Source of the DNA: Holothuria scabra
Lineage: Eukaryota; Echinodermata; Holothuroidea; Aspidochirotida; Holothuriidae
Direction of reading: 5' to 3'
Length of the DNA: 64,000 bases
Assembly: GCA_037179385.1 (NCBI GenBank)
Contig: CM074193.1
Span: forward strand, 2,671,931-2,735,930
Shown here: positions 24,701 to 35,138 of the stretch, in pieces
Layout: each line of letters starts with the position of its first letter
How positions within the stretch are numbered: position 1 is the stretch's first letter
Notes under the pieces: model-generated
The model's input: the letters and a program-made list of their open reading frames with translations, nothing else
Told to the model about the DNA's origin: nothing
Database searches by the model: none
Made by a program: the position numbers and the translations under genes

Positions 24701-24852
24701 TCATTTTTCCCCTGTTCCATTGCTTATGCTAAACACCGGTCACAATGGCACTTATGTTCAGTTTTTAAAGTATTCAGTATATGACCCGGCCAGTCCCTGA
24801 CCTCCCGATTGCAAGTCTGATGCTCTAACCACTTGACCATGCAGTCGATCGG
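24700..24852 (-). mobile_element. SINE copy with tRNA-like head, minus strand
   Basis: On the minus strand it reads GACTGCATGGTCAAGTGG then TTAGAGCATC, matching a tRNA A-box region (24822-24839). A weak B-box (TCAGGGACTGG) and CCGGGTCAT follow, then the body. Together with the previous copy it forms an inverted SINE pair. Confidence 0.6.
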
Positions 24853-24859
24853 AAAAATA

Positions 24860-26765
24860 GCTTAGGAAAACAAGCAAAAACCAGTACATCTTCTCTTATG
24901 TAAGTTATACAAGTACACCTGTTCCTCGTAAATGATTTTGAACAAAACTATTACAAACAAAAGGTAACGTGAGGAGTTATTCTCCCTGAAATTAGCAAAA
25001 AAGTTACCAAAATATTGTCGCATGATTGGAATCGACAAGCATGGTATTTTAAATGAAATTTGAAGCAGGAGGGACTCGCGTCTTCTCTTCACTGTAAACT
25101 TATTTTTGCGGTGTTTTTAAACACTAAAACCATGAACATTGAACTTCCAAATAATGTTCAATATACTGCCTGACATTAAAACCGAGCCTCGTAGAAACGA
25201 TCCCTCTTCAAGGTTCCTTTTAATGGATCCTAATTCGGCTTAAAATTCAAATTTGCAACAGATGTATTTTACCACCTGCAAACTATTCTCACTTTTTCCT
25301 TAACCTCCAAATTTTCACTTCATGGCCGTGGCAGCTTTTTCTTATTTATAGTCTCGAACTTGACTGTCAAGAGAAACGTGAGGCCTTGAAGGCTTGTAAT
25401 ATAGTCAGGCTATTTCCCCCAAAATTCATCCAACGCCATACAAAACATAAGCCAAGGTCGTCCTTGGCTCACGGGCTTATAGCAACCTTGAAAATGAGAC
25501 GTTGAAAACTCGCGAGCTTAGGTAATTGACCCTTGCGTAGCGTTGCCCCAACAGAGAGACGAAGCAAACCATCGCTCTTGTTCGCCGCCTTCTGCCAGTA
25601 ACTGACTTATTCTTTGAGATGCGTACGTGCTTCTCGAGGAGTGCGCTTTAACGGGTTTAAACAGCTTAAAAATTGAAAACAAGTTTTACCGAGAACTCTT
25701 GTCACTCACAGAATGGAAAAGTATGATGATGAGGATTCAAAAAGTATGCAAAAGGTAAAATAAGAAAACTGTTGATATTAAAAATTAAAAGCGCGAATTC
25801 TACCTCCATAATTGGATTGTCATACTTATTCGCGGTAGTTATTTTTTCATCACTTTGGCACAAACACTCCCAGGAAGAAGAAGAAGAAGAAAACAAACGT
25901 ATATATGTGAAATTGTCTTGGCAACGCACAGGAAATCAAATGTCTCATAAGCATTTATGATTGGTTTATTTAAGGTGGAGCGTTGTGTAATATTTATAAG
26001 AAAATGTATACCCTTAGGAAAGATATTTTCTTACTCCTAAAACCCTACGGATTAAAAAGCAGAACTAAGGAATGAACGAAAAGGAAAGAGCCTGCTTTGC
26101 AACAAAGATCAGTGTTTGGAAACGCCACCTACAGTGATGTAGCGTATGATGCCCAATACAAAATATATGTCAATGGATAGATTGAGTAGGCCTACTATAT
26201 TTACACGATCCAGTCGGTTCCACACTACTCAGTAACGTTGTTTGTGGAAATACAATAACATATGCCTAGGGAAATGTGTTGCAGCCAAAGATGTTGAAAT
26301 GTCAGGGATCCATTATTATTTAATTTGTGAGTTAACACATACATTTAAGTTACATAAAATACGGTACCAGAAGCAAGAAATTCAAGAACGAAAATTGTCC
26401 AGATGACCTCATACACAGGAAATAAAATGAACCTGGAAAGATGAAATAGTCATGGATGAAAGTGTAATAATTAGTTCAGCAGCGTGGTCAGAGGCGGAAC
26501 GGACTTGAAATTTGTTACGGAGGCCGGACAGTAAGTTATAACCCTCGAAAACCCTTTGTTATGACAACGAAAGGACAATGACCCGGATTTGAGTGGAGCA
26601 GGCTTTCGGTTTTCTTTCGACTTCGGTGTTGGGGTTGGGAAGACCCTTAGCAAAACAAGGATCTTAAGGATGAGAATTTTTCCTGCGGGTGGAAAAATCC
26701 TCGAAGGGTGGGCACATATGTGTAAAGATGCATTAATAAATGGCAACTCCGAACTTTCTAGGTGG
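24860..26765. other. No gene recognised; possible hAT end at 26489
   Basis: A GAA repeat lies at about 25877-25891. CAGAGGCGGAACGGACTTG at 26489 has the look of a hAT 5' terminus, but no matching right end was found. No exon can be supported. Confidence 0.25.
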
Positions 26766-26771
26766 GCTTAA

Positions 26772-27119
26772 AGGGAAATATTGCCTTTCAATAAAATGCT
26801 TCAAATTGGCATTAAAAGTAAATAGCTGTAGTCATTTTCAAATCATTGGGTCTCAACAATGAACCCCAGGAAAAGTTTCATCTCCTCAAATATTATGCAC
26901 AAGAAGAGTTATGAAGTTGCATCGTTTGAAATCTTGAAAGTTTGGGTGAACAAAGTTATTCTTGAGAAACAAACAACTGAATTTCTGAGGGAAACCATTT
27001 ATTTCTTGAAAAGAAGGCTACCATACTGACTTATTTGTAATTATTTATCATTCTTTGTCAGTGAATATTTCCCTTTGAAAGGATGAAATTTCCTTGTAAA
27101 CCAAACGCAATATTTCCCT
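26772..27119. mobile_element. TTAA-target MITE, AGGGAAATATTGC family
   Basis: TTAA at 26768-26771 and 27120-27123 flanks a 348-bp element with near-perfect ends AGGGAAATATTGC / GCAATATTTCCCT. The interior is AT-rich with no coding signal. Confidence 0.75.
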
Positions 27120-27473
27120 TTAAATAATTTCAGGTGGGTCAGTCACTTCCCCCTTTGAACCTTTGGCTGCGTGTCTGGAGCTGGCCCGCATGACTGAGAT
27201 CTGTGTGGTAACAAGTTACAATTCCCAAATTTGATCATTTTTCCAAAGTGATCTACAAAATGTTGGCTATTGTTAAATCGTTCCAAATATGATAGTTTGA
27301 AGTGATCCCGAATGCACTGCTCCATAAAGGCTTACATTTGGAGTAAATTATTGTGGATATTGTTCAAGCTTTAGTAGGAATAAATTAGGCACTATATAGT
27401 AATTCAAAGTCCTCATGTTAGTTGATGTTATGCGATTTGTGTTTACATGGTTAGTTCTTTGAAGATTGAGCAG

Positions 27474-27656
27474 GCTCAAAGCCACCGTCATTTTCATCGC
27501 CGTAGTGCTAATAAACGTAAGTGTTACGTTTGTATATGGAAAATATACGGTTCAAACAGAAAAAGTTATCCATTCATCATTAAACCAATCAGTCGAATCC
27601 ATCAACTCTAACTTATATCTTCATTATTTTGTCCAGAATGTTGACACGTTACCAGA
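27474..27656 (+). CDS. Candidate internal exon: signal-anchor segment plus glycosylatable stem
   Basis: An open frame of about 61 codons lies between a possible acceptor (GAGCAG ending at 27473) and a good donor (AGA|GTAAGA at 27657). It would be a symmetric phase-2 exon of 183 bases. It encodes a hydrophobic stretch, LKATVIFIAVVLINVSVTFV, next to polar sequence with NVS and NQS sequons and no cysteines. That arrangement is typical of the anchor and stem of type II Golgi enzymes such as glycosyl- or sulfotransferases. There is no ATG in the segment, no neighbouring exon was recognised, and the polypyrimidine tract is weak. The frame could be chance; function is inference only. Confidence 0.25.
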
Positions 27657-27889
27657 GTAAGAAATGTTGCAACCTGAAAGTTAAATAAAAAAATAGATTC
27701 CTGAACAAATTATTAGTTGATGAATTGCAATGTACATTTTTTGTGAGATTCTAATATCTTGACATTAAATTACCCAGCCGTTCATTTTTGTAATCGCCTG
27801 TCATGCTATTTGTAAATAATCTGTGGATGTGGACGTAAGTGGAACTTGATAGTAACTTTGGGTATTCTTAAATCAATATTTTCCTTTAA

Positions 27890-28060
27890 AGCGCTAATCC
27901 TATCACCCATCACCCCAAACTACAGTTTACATAGTAGTCCACAGAAATTCTTCAATTGGTACAGGTCTTTGATTGACAAATATTCCAAAAATGCAGAGAA
28001 GCTCTTATTACACAGCATGTGGATGATGTTGCATTTTAGGCAGTCGTGGGAGGGACTTAA
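27890..28060. mobile_element. Fragment of the TTAA MITE seen at 7541
   Basis: TTAA at 27886 precedes AGCGCTAATCC, then ATCACCCCAAACTACAG, TCTTTGATTGACA and GTCGTGGGAGGGACTTAA. This is the order of the 7541 family with an internal deletion. Confidence 0.5.
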
Positions 28061-28065
28061 CGGAA

Positions 28066-28608
28066 TACTCCAAAGCAAAATTTATTTTGGATATGTTAAA
28101 TATTCTTAGCATTTTGGTGAAAGTTTTATTTACTACCCATGTTCGGTTCTTGAGATTTTAGCCTTTGGATATGGCAAATTTTTTCTACATGAAATGAACT
28201 TGGAGCAAGCAGGCCTGATGTCATGGCTTCACATTGTCGGCCAATGGTTTGTATTTACTTATAATTTACCACCAATTATGCGACAAATATTTTATATTTA
28301 AGTACCATTGGTGCATCCTGAGCAATGGGATTTTAAGAACTTCATGTGCCTTAGGGGCAAGATAACTTCCCTGATCAGTTCAAGGTCAACCTAACAAGGA
28401 CGAAAAATAAAAGAAAAACAAAACATTGGCCAACAATGTGAATCCATGACATGACCTGCTTGCTTCAAGTTCACTTTTCATAGAAAATGTGTCAACTTCA
28501 ATTGCTTATATCTTGAGAACCGAACATGGGAAATAAATGAAACTTTTACCAGAATGCTTAGAATATATTCCTCTTTAATATATCAAACATAAATTTGGCT
28601 CTGGACTA
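28066..28608. mobile_element. Family A element, copy 3, best preserved
   Basis: The ends TACTCCAAAGC and (reverse complement) TAGTCCAGAGCC lead into arms of about 200 bp that are inverted copies, sharing CCCATGTTCGGTTCT and TTGAAGCAAGCAGG-like text. It lies directly after the TTAA MITE fragment. Its right half is duplicated at 29720-30017. Confidence 0.6.
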
Positions 28609-28614
28609 CTATTT

Positions 28615-29545
28615 TAAGTATTTAGGTTAAGGAAATTGTCACTATTTAAAATGAGTGGATCAGGCATTTAAATAAAGTTTTCAAGATGACATCTTTCTTT
28701 GAAGCTTATGTGGCCTGATACCACAAGCTTCTTTTACACTGCTCGTGAAAAATTATACAAGCCATATTGTCCTCCCGACTCTCTGTCAAAGAGCCGTTCA
28801 GCGAAACCAAACTACAGATCAATTCCCGAAGAAGCTTTACCAGGCCTTCCCAACTGGCGGTGCGCGCGCAATCTGTGGCTCTTCGAGGCGGTCCAGTAGA
28901 CGCGCGGCGCCCTGCCACGAAAAAATAAAATTATTAACAGAAATAAGGACAGACAGTGAAAAAATAATTCCTAAATTCCAATTAAAACTTCATAATGCAC
29001 AACTTCCCTGGACCTCGTACCTCTTGCATGGCCAGGGGCCATGTCTTGAAATCGTGTATTATAGCTCCGTAATATACCGACGCCAGGACAGCATCAAGTG
29101 AAACCATTGGTGACCGTCAGCTATTAAAAGCTTTTGGACTTTGGACATAGACACTACCACTGTAAAAAGGGGGTATACCTGTGTATCCACAAAAATTACA
29201 ATTGAACGTTATAGTTTGTTGTGAATGTATAGTTGCGCTCGAGTGTTTTCGGCCAATGAAACTTTGAAAGAATTTATAGTAAGGATAGGCAGATAGAGAA
29301 TGTCACTTCGAAATTAAAAGCAGATTGGATATAATTATAATCGTATTAGACCTGTACCTGTTCTTCAATGTTAAGACCTCTGTTTTGGGACCATGCAAAT
29401 TCAGCTAACTACGAAATCACGCTGTGATGCCCACGAACTGTATGTGCTGTGTAACAAATAATCAGCGTGTTTTGGTTGACATAGGCTTATCAATAGTAGA
29501 AGAAAAAGTAGATTATTATAAAGAGAGGGTGCATGTGGTCAAGTG
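28615..29545. other. No gene recognised; repeat similarity at 28779-28920
   Basis: CTCTCTGTCAAAGAGCCG and a GC-rich stretch to 28918 resemble the repeat near 18405. Open frames here overlap that repeat on both strands and are not convincing genes. Confidence 0.25.
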
Positions 29546-29552
29546 TGGCATC

Positions 29553-29604
29553 ATGGCATCTGAAGCTCCGCCGGCGAAGAAAAGGAAAGAGGAGAATCGG
29601 CGAG
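29553..29604 (+). CDS. Candidate first coding exon with basic, NLS-like motif
   Basis: The frame starts MASEAPPAKKRKEENRRG and runs to a weak donor (CGAG|GTTCCC). The KKRK cluster would suit a nuclear protein or a transposase N terminus. After the possible donor the frame runs into a family C repeat. No second exon is seen, so this may be chance. Confidence 0.2.
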
Positions 29605-29635
29605 GTTCCCCCTCATGGACCACCTCATTTTTTGT

Positions 29636-30110
29636 GCGCTCCGCGCCAACTCATGGTGGTGCTTCGCTTAGTATAGTCATCCTACTGTCAGTGGCGCTTG
29701 AATCCCTGTCATTTATAAATTATAATTTTACTTATAATTTAAAATGAACCAATTAGGCGACAAATATTTTATATATAAGTACCATTGGTGCATCCTAAGC
29801 AATGGGATTTTAAGAACTTCATGTGCCTTAGGGGCAAGATAACATCCCTGATCAGTTCAAGGTCAAACTAACAAGGAAGAAAAATAAAAGAAAAACAAAA
29901 CATTGGCCAACAATGTGAATCCATGACATAACCTGCTTGCTTCAAGTTCACTTTTCATAGAAAATGTGTCAAATTCAATTGCTTATATCTTGAGAGCCGA
30001 ACATGGGAAATAAATGAAGCCCCAACCCATGGTGGCGCTTCGCTTAGTATAGTCATCCTACTGTCAGTGGCTCTTAAATCCCTGTCAGTACCACGAAGTG
30101 GTACTTTAAT
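29636..30110. repeat. Composite: family C blocks flanking a family A half
   Basis: Two direct copies of about 75 bp (GGTGGYGCTTCGCTTAGTAT, then CATCCTACTGTCAGTGGC) at about 29650-29715 and 30030-30095 enclose a 29720-30017 segment. That segment is about 96% identical by eye to 28252-28537. The segment stops abruptly at AAATAAATGA|AGCCCCAACC, which is an unusual junction. Confidence 0.6.
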
Positions 30111-30119
30111 TAAACTAGT

Positions 30120-30390
30120 TGAAAAGGCCTGAGCTACACGTTCACTGAAGGACAACGCTTGACCAACCTCACGGCCCTCAGACCATTTACATCACTTGTC
30201 TGTTATTGAAACATATCTATCGTTTTTTAAATACCTCCCGACCTTGTAGCAAAGAGCCGTCCGGCGAAACCGAAGAAACATAGCTTAGTATCTATCACAT
30301 GCACACTAAAGATGGCTGTTGGTCAACTTTATCTTTCCTTTAACTGTAACTTAGGAATCATTTTTACGCATTCCGTCAACTTTTTGTCTT
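30120..30390. other. No gene recognised
   Basis: Contains TAGCAAAGAGCCGTCCGGCG (30246), a relative of the repeats at 18410 and 28779. Nothing else. Confidence 0.3.
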
Positions 30391-30398
30391 GCATAGAA

Positions 30399-30542
30399 GG
30401 GGCGACGCGCACTGTTTAACAAGAAATTTCCTAAGTGGCTAACGATAACCCTAATCCCTAACCCTAACAAAGAATAAAATCGATACAATACAATGACAAC
30501 AGCCAACCAAGTAACACCCTGTTAAACAGTGCGCATCTACCC
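30399..30542. mobile_element. hAT-like MITE carrying telomere-type repeats
   Basis: The octamer GCATAGAA is duplicated at 30391-30398 and 30543-30550. The ends GGGGCGACGCGCACTG and (reverse complement) GGGTAGATGCGCACTG continue as TTTAACA on both sides. Inside, at 30447-30468, is AACCCTAATCCCTAACCCT and one more AAC, which is near-perfect CCCTAA telomeric sequence. The 8-bp duplication suits a hAT-type transposase. Confidence 0.75.
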
Positions 30543-30554
30543 GCATAGAAAATA

Positions 30555-30970
30555 AAAATGTGACCTACCGTTAGTGGTCCGTTACATATCTTGCATTTTT
30601 AAAGCTACAAGTTGCAAAGAAATTAAATATTGTTCAAAAGATATTTAATGTATCTTTCGTTTATTTGTGTCTAAACGTAAATTCTGCTACTCCACAGTTC
30701 AATATCTCTTGGTTTGATAGATAGCCTATCAATAGTCATTGTAAATTTTGAATCATTTTGGTCGTAAGGGACTATTTTGAAATCTAAACACTGTTCCACG
30801 ATATTCAGAATGTGCAATAATTCGATAAACTGAGCTTTTCACCAATAAACTCGATTTTCAACTGCGACAACCCCGGTTTATCGGTAAAAAGTTTACATAT
30901 CAAACCATTATTATACGCGTCAGCTGTTTCTCAGCTAGCTGTACGTGCTACACTACAATTTTTGCCAGAG
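30555..30970. other. No gene recognised
   Basis: Sequence upstream of the promoter-like block; no repeat ends or exon seen. Confidence 0.3.
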
Positions 30971-30980
30971 AGTCAAGAAA

Positions 30981-31017
30981 GGGGCGGGGCTTGACGTCAA
31001 TGAAAACATTCTATAAA
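30981..31017 (+). promoter_or_regulatory. Promoter-like cluster: GC box, CRE, TATA-like
   Basis: GGGGCGGGGC (30981-30990) is followed after one base by the full CRE palindrome TGACGTCA (30992-30999) and then CTATAAA (31011-31017). The order and spacing look like a polymerase II core promoter for a plus-strand start near 31040-31050. The TATA-like part is shared with the duplicate block at 12265; the GC box and CRE are not. Confidence 0.4.
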
Positions 31018-31280
31018 CGAATCCGGACAGTCATCAAAGTTTGATTTTATTCGAACATAACTGGGGTCCATTAGGTCTACCTTTAGTTTTTTCAATTCCC
31101 TTGCTTACCTGTACCATGGATGGTAGTACTTTGAATTATATCTTGATTTCATCGATTTCACTGATGGTGAGGGGTTAAAATTCATGTAGACAATAAATGA
31201 AGACTATTTAAGGCTGATGGACTCCACTAGTGGCTGCCCACAGTCACAAAACAAGCGCTGATCGGATTCGTTTGCAAGAA
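31018..31280. repeat. Duplicate block, partner of 12265-12530
   Basis: Similarity to the 12.3-kb copy runs past the candidate donor to ACAAGCGCTGATCGGATTCG at about 31270. It therefore covers more than an exon. This is why a plain dispersed repeat remains possible. Confidence 0.6.
31116..31166 (+). CDS. Candidate short first coding exon, signal-peptide-like
   Basis: An ATG in a strong ACCATGG context begins MDGSTLNYILISSISLM and is followed by a good splice donor (ATG|GTGAGG at 31167). Unspliced, the frame ends after 20 codons. The hydrophobic middle could be a secretion signal. It lies about 100 bases after the TATA-like box. The duplicate at 12265-12530 has lost the ATG, and that copy also carries an early stop. 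I could not join it in frame to the next open frame (31623) using the obvious acceptors, so the call stays tentative. Confidence 0.25.
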
Positions 31281-31622
31281 GTGAAGTGAATATGAATTGT
31301 GTGGTGCATGCTGTACTTGTTTATATGACATGTTATTAATACTGTATCACAAAAATGAATAAACATTTTTAGTGAGTAATTTGTAATGATCCCTTTTCTT
31401 CTATGTAGATATATAATGTAATACTACTGCATAAATTCCTTTTGTGCGTCTTCAAAGTAATCTTCTCAAATACTTTTCTCACAGGGTAACTGCACATTTT
31501 TATGAATTTCTAATTTTGTTACTTATTATTAAAGCAAATGAAGAAAAACCGACTTTCGTTCTTTGCTGATTATAAGAGAATCTCTGCTTGAAACAGGCAA
31601 CGACTCCCTTGTTGACGAGGGG

Positions 31623-31793
31623 ATGACCAGTTGGTCTATATGTGGAAAAAATTGTACATATTGTGATCAAAATGAAACTTGCAGCCGTCATACTCTCTCA
31701 TGTGTAGACAGTGAACTAGCTTCTATAAAAACTAAGTTCATTGGCCCAACAAGAATTAAGTTTCATTTCAATTCAAGAAATGAACATAGTTAA
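31623..31793 (+). CDS. Short cysteine-rich open frame
   Basis: A frame from ATG at 31623 encodes 57 residues beginning MTSWSICGKNCTYCDQNETC. Five cysteines fall in the first 35 residues (C-x3-C-x2-C-x5-C-x6-C spacing), with NCT and NET sequons, then a basic tail. This could be a piece of a secreted or extracellular domain. There is no signal peptide in the segment, no neighbouring exon I can join, and no family I recognise. It could be chance. Confidence 0.15.
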   Translation: MTSWSICGKNCTYCDQNETCSRHTLSCVDSELASIKTKFIGPTRIKFHFNSRNEHS

Positions 31794-31799
31794 CGAGGT

Positions 31800-32995
31800 G
31801 GATAAATTGGTTTTACAAGACGAGACATTTTGCCACGGTTTATCAATATAACACAACATGATGTTAATGACACGCAGTCGTGTTACTACAGGCCAGTAGA
31901 TATACTTAAGACTAGAGCCTGCAGCTTTTGAGTAACGTACGTCTTAAAGGAGGGAAATGAAAACGAGTAAAATAATATTTTGAAGGAAATCTTCATGTAA
32001 GAACCATCAGCCAGAGAATTCTCCCCAAGCAGGAAAGTTAGGAGACTTTCTATTTGAGGAAGTGTGAATATGACTCACCCACATACAAAAACGATGCTTT
32101 TTCTTTTCCTTTTTTCTTTTGCGGAAAGCTTTCAATCACTGTTCTAGAATCCATCTCATCTTCAAGGCCGTAATGGTACGCTTGATTGGTTCTGCCTCTG
32201 TCGCATAAAATGGTTTATGACTGATCGGCCAATATGTGAATCTCAGACATGGTCTCGGTAGATTTTTTAGGATAAATCACAGATGGTTTACCGATATGAT
32301 AGATGCATGTGAAGTAAGCTTTTCAAATACTCAGTTATAGGTAAACATTGCCATCATTGCAGAATAGCTTTAGCTTATAAGTGAAATTAAATGTTTATCA
32401 GGAAAGATTATTTCTTTAGAACATCGTAAAATCTCCCGGATGAATTCATAATCTTTTCCATAAGTTTTAACGTTTGTCATCAACCTTGAAGATAATTGCA
32501 AAGTTGAATTCATATTTACACATCAACAGGTTTGGTAGTTGAAGGAGAAAAAGGCCAAATTTTGTGTTGCTCTTCAAACAGAAACACGAGTCATTGATTT
32601 CAGTAATTAGACATTAGTTCGCACAAGATAGAGAAATATTTAGGATACTAGTTAATTAAGTATTTAAGTACCTTGACAATGACGCTCATATTTTGTTGAT
32701 GTAAGAATGATTTCGTCTTTGCATCACCCGAAGGATTGTTTACATTTTTGAAAAGTTGCTGTAAAAATCGCACCTTGACACACAAATCAAGGCGTTTTAC
32801 AAAGTTAAAATGCACTTTTGGTTATCTTTGTTGTTGGTACATTGATTTTAAACACATTAAACAGTCGTACAGGTCTACAGGCAAAGTTTTCATCAGATTC
32901 AAAGAGCGAACAGAGAAAGTTCATCTCTGTGTAAGTGTGTAGATAGTTCCCAGTTACGTCACAGCTCGTGATAAGCAACAACAATGTCTTATTGC
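31800..32995. other. No gene recognised
   Basis: No supportable exon, RNA gene or intact repeat end. Confidence 0.3.
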
Positions 32996-33002
32996 ACCCC
33001 TT

Positions 33003-33210
33003 TAAAGAGGCGTTGCAATTGGGTAACTTAACCGCCATGCTGGAGGACAATCAAGCCTGCAAATACACGTGGTTTATGCTGAAAACAACGCATAGTCTGC
33101 ACTGAAGTACCGTATGCTGTGTGTAAACATTCATCGAGCAAGCGCGTCCGAGTATATTCTACAACCTAGTCACTCCAACATGGCCGACGGGGAAATATAA
33201 ACAGCTTCTA
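33003..33210 (-). mobile_element. Family E MITE, diverged copy
   Basis: It matches the reverse complement of 48933-49154 along its length: GAGGCGTTGCAATTG, ACCGCCATGCTGGAGGACA, AAATACACGTGG, AAGCGCGTCC and TCCAACATGGCCG. Termini are eroded. Confidence 0.6.
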
Positions 33211-33214
33211 CATA

Positions 33215-34160
33215 TGGGTTGCCCTGAAACCAGGTTCAAGAACGCTACGTGAAAAGCTCCAGTCGCAAATCACATGAACACTATATATAATCGCTGAATT
33301 CCTAAGGTTAATTTATTTTTATTTTTATTTATTATTTGTTTGGGGTGGGGGCGGGCGGGGGTTATTAAGTGCATGATTTTTGCTGTTAAACTTTTCAAAA
33401 GTACTGTGTAAGACATATGCATACGAAGGAAAGATACAGATTTGTATCCACTCTTTGAACAAACTTTATCACAAGACAATTTCTGTATATTTTGTTTCAT
33501 TTGTTTAATGTACCGACAGTTGGTTGATACTTTTTATGAGATTAATTTTTATTTAGCCACGCTACTGGATGCTTCAGTTTTTTTTCCTCAGTTGCCTTGC
33601 CGTTTGATAATTAATGTCTGAAAATTTATCGAATCAATTAAATATTCCTAAAAACTCCGACTTGAATGGTTCGCGTAAAACATGCCATAACCATGTAGAT
33701 ATAGTTCGTACGTAGTAGTACGTCTTTAAATTTAGAGGAAGCGATATTTACTCAAGTCGTATGATAAAATCGTAAAAATAATTACTCTGAATATTGAAAA
33801 AAACAGAGTTATATTTTGTCTCATTATATTATGACAGAACAAGCGCAAGAGTGACGTTTACTGTACTTTAAGCTGCGGTTCCTTGAAGTTTATTCCTCAT
33901 TTTAAAAGAATGACATTAATTAGCTACCGTACTATCTGAAATTTGACATTAACATTGAGAAACAATTTTAGAGTAGTTTCACCGCTTATGATACACAGCA
34001 GTAAATCTGAAACTATTTCTTGCTATTAGCGTGGCATTGTAGTTAAAAGACTAAAAAGTTTCAAACTGTCGATTTGAAGATATGATCTCAAACGCTATTG
34101 ATGTCAATGCCACTGTCTCCTTCCTCATCTCCAGTAACCTCTCAATTCTCAGTTAAATGT
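33215..34160. other. No gene recognised
   Basis: T/A-rich ATTTTTATTTT stretch at about 33310-33340 and a G-run near 33345-33361. Nothing else. Confidence 0.3.
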
Positions 34161-34163
34161 TAA

Positions 34164-34456
34164 AGGCCTCATCCTCTCACCCCAAACTGTTCCAATACTC
34201 CTAAGTCCCCACCTTCTAACTTAAGCCCCTCCCACAACTGTCTATCGAATCATCCTCATCCAGACACAATAGCCATTTTATTACCTCAGTGTGAGTTTAC
34301 TAACTCCAATATGTGATAAAAAACTTTCGGTGAAATATATGCTGTGTAATGTGAGTTTTAATACTCTGATTTTTTTAATTAAACTGTCAATCAAAGAGCT
34401 GTGCCAAATAAGTTTGGGGGGGGGGGTAGGCATTGGGTTGAGGGGCGTTATAATTA
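34164..34456. mobile_element. TTAA MITE of the 7541 family, inverted copy
   Basis: TTAA (34160-34163) precedes AGGCCTCATCCTCTCACCCC. Inside are TTAAGCCCCTCCCACAACTG and CTGTCAATCAAAGAGCTG, the reverse order of the 7541 element. A G-run (about 34416-34425) replaces the GGTACGGGGGGTACC stretch. The right end is uncertain. Confidence 0.6.
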
Positions 34457-34499
34457 AGATTAACGTTGAAAACAAGAGCTTGTACTTTTTTAAAGGATA

Positions 34500-35135
34500 A
34501 TTCTTCTTCAAGCTGGTCCACTTCTAACCCCCTCTCCATTTAATTCGTCAGTTAACCACATGATCCATCATAAATTTTAGTTCATAATATTCAACAGCAA
34601 GCCAAAGCCATGAAACAACCTATTACATTTTAACACTATATATTGGCCTTGTTTTCAACTAATATTTTTGTCTTTACTGAGTATCAGAAAAATATGATGG
34701 TATATTTCCAAATTTTTAATGGGTGTTTTTTAGATCTGGAGTATAAAATCCACAATCCCACACGGCATTATTCAACCAGTGATTATTCTTCTCCACTTTA
34801 TCGCAATTAATTAAATATACTGCGGGTACAATCGTCGACAAAAAAACGTGTCTGTTCACCCTGTTATCATTGGTCACTTGTAAATAACGTCATCACTCAG
34901 TGACCTGCTCCTAGTCTAGTGTTACATTTATGCTTGATGAAAGCTACCGTATATTTTTTTAGAAAGGTTGCAAAAGGGCTGCTGAACCGAGTCCACATAA
35001 TGATAATTCGAGTCCATGCTGACTGCAATGACCCCAATCCCAGGCCAATTCCGAGTCCGGTACTTCTGAATTCAAAAAGAATTAAATTAAGAAGACACGA
35101 GTACGGGACGTGTCCGAGGCCACCCAGTTAAACAT
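34500..35135. other. No gene recognised; GAGTCC-rich stretch at 34985-35125
   Basis: Spaced GAGTCC/CCGAGTCC words (34985-35125) recur in 36945-37085 and may belong to a common degenerate repeat. Nothing else. Confidence 0.3.
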
Positions 35136-35138
35136 TCA

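Noticed and set aside
31116..31793. Joining the short signal-like exon at 31116 to the cysteine-rich frame at 31623
   Set aside because: The evident acceptor sites between them do not keep the frame, so a two-exon gene is not supported.
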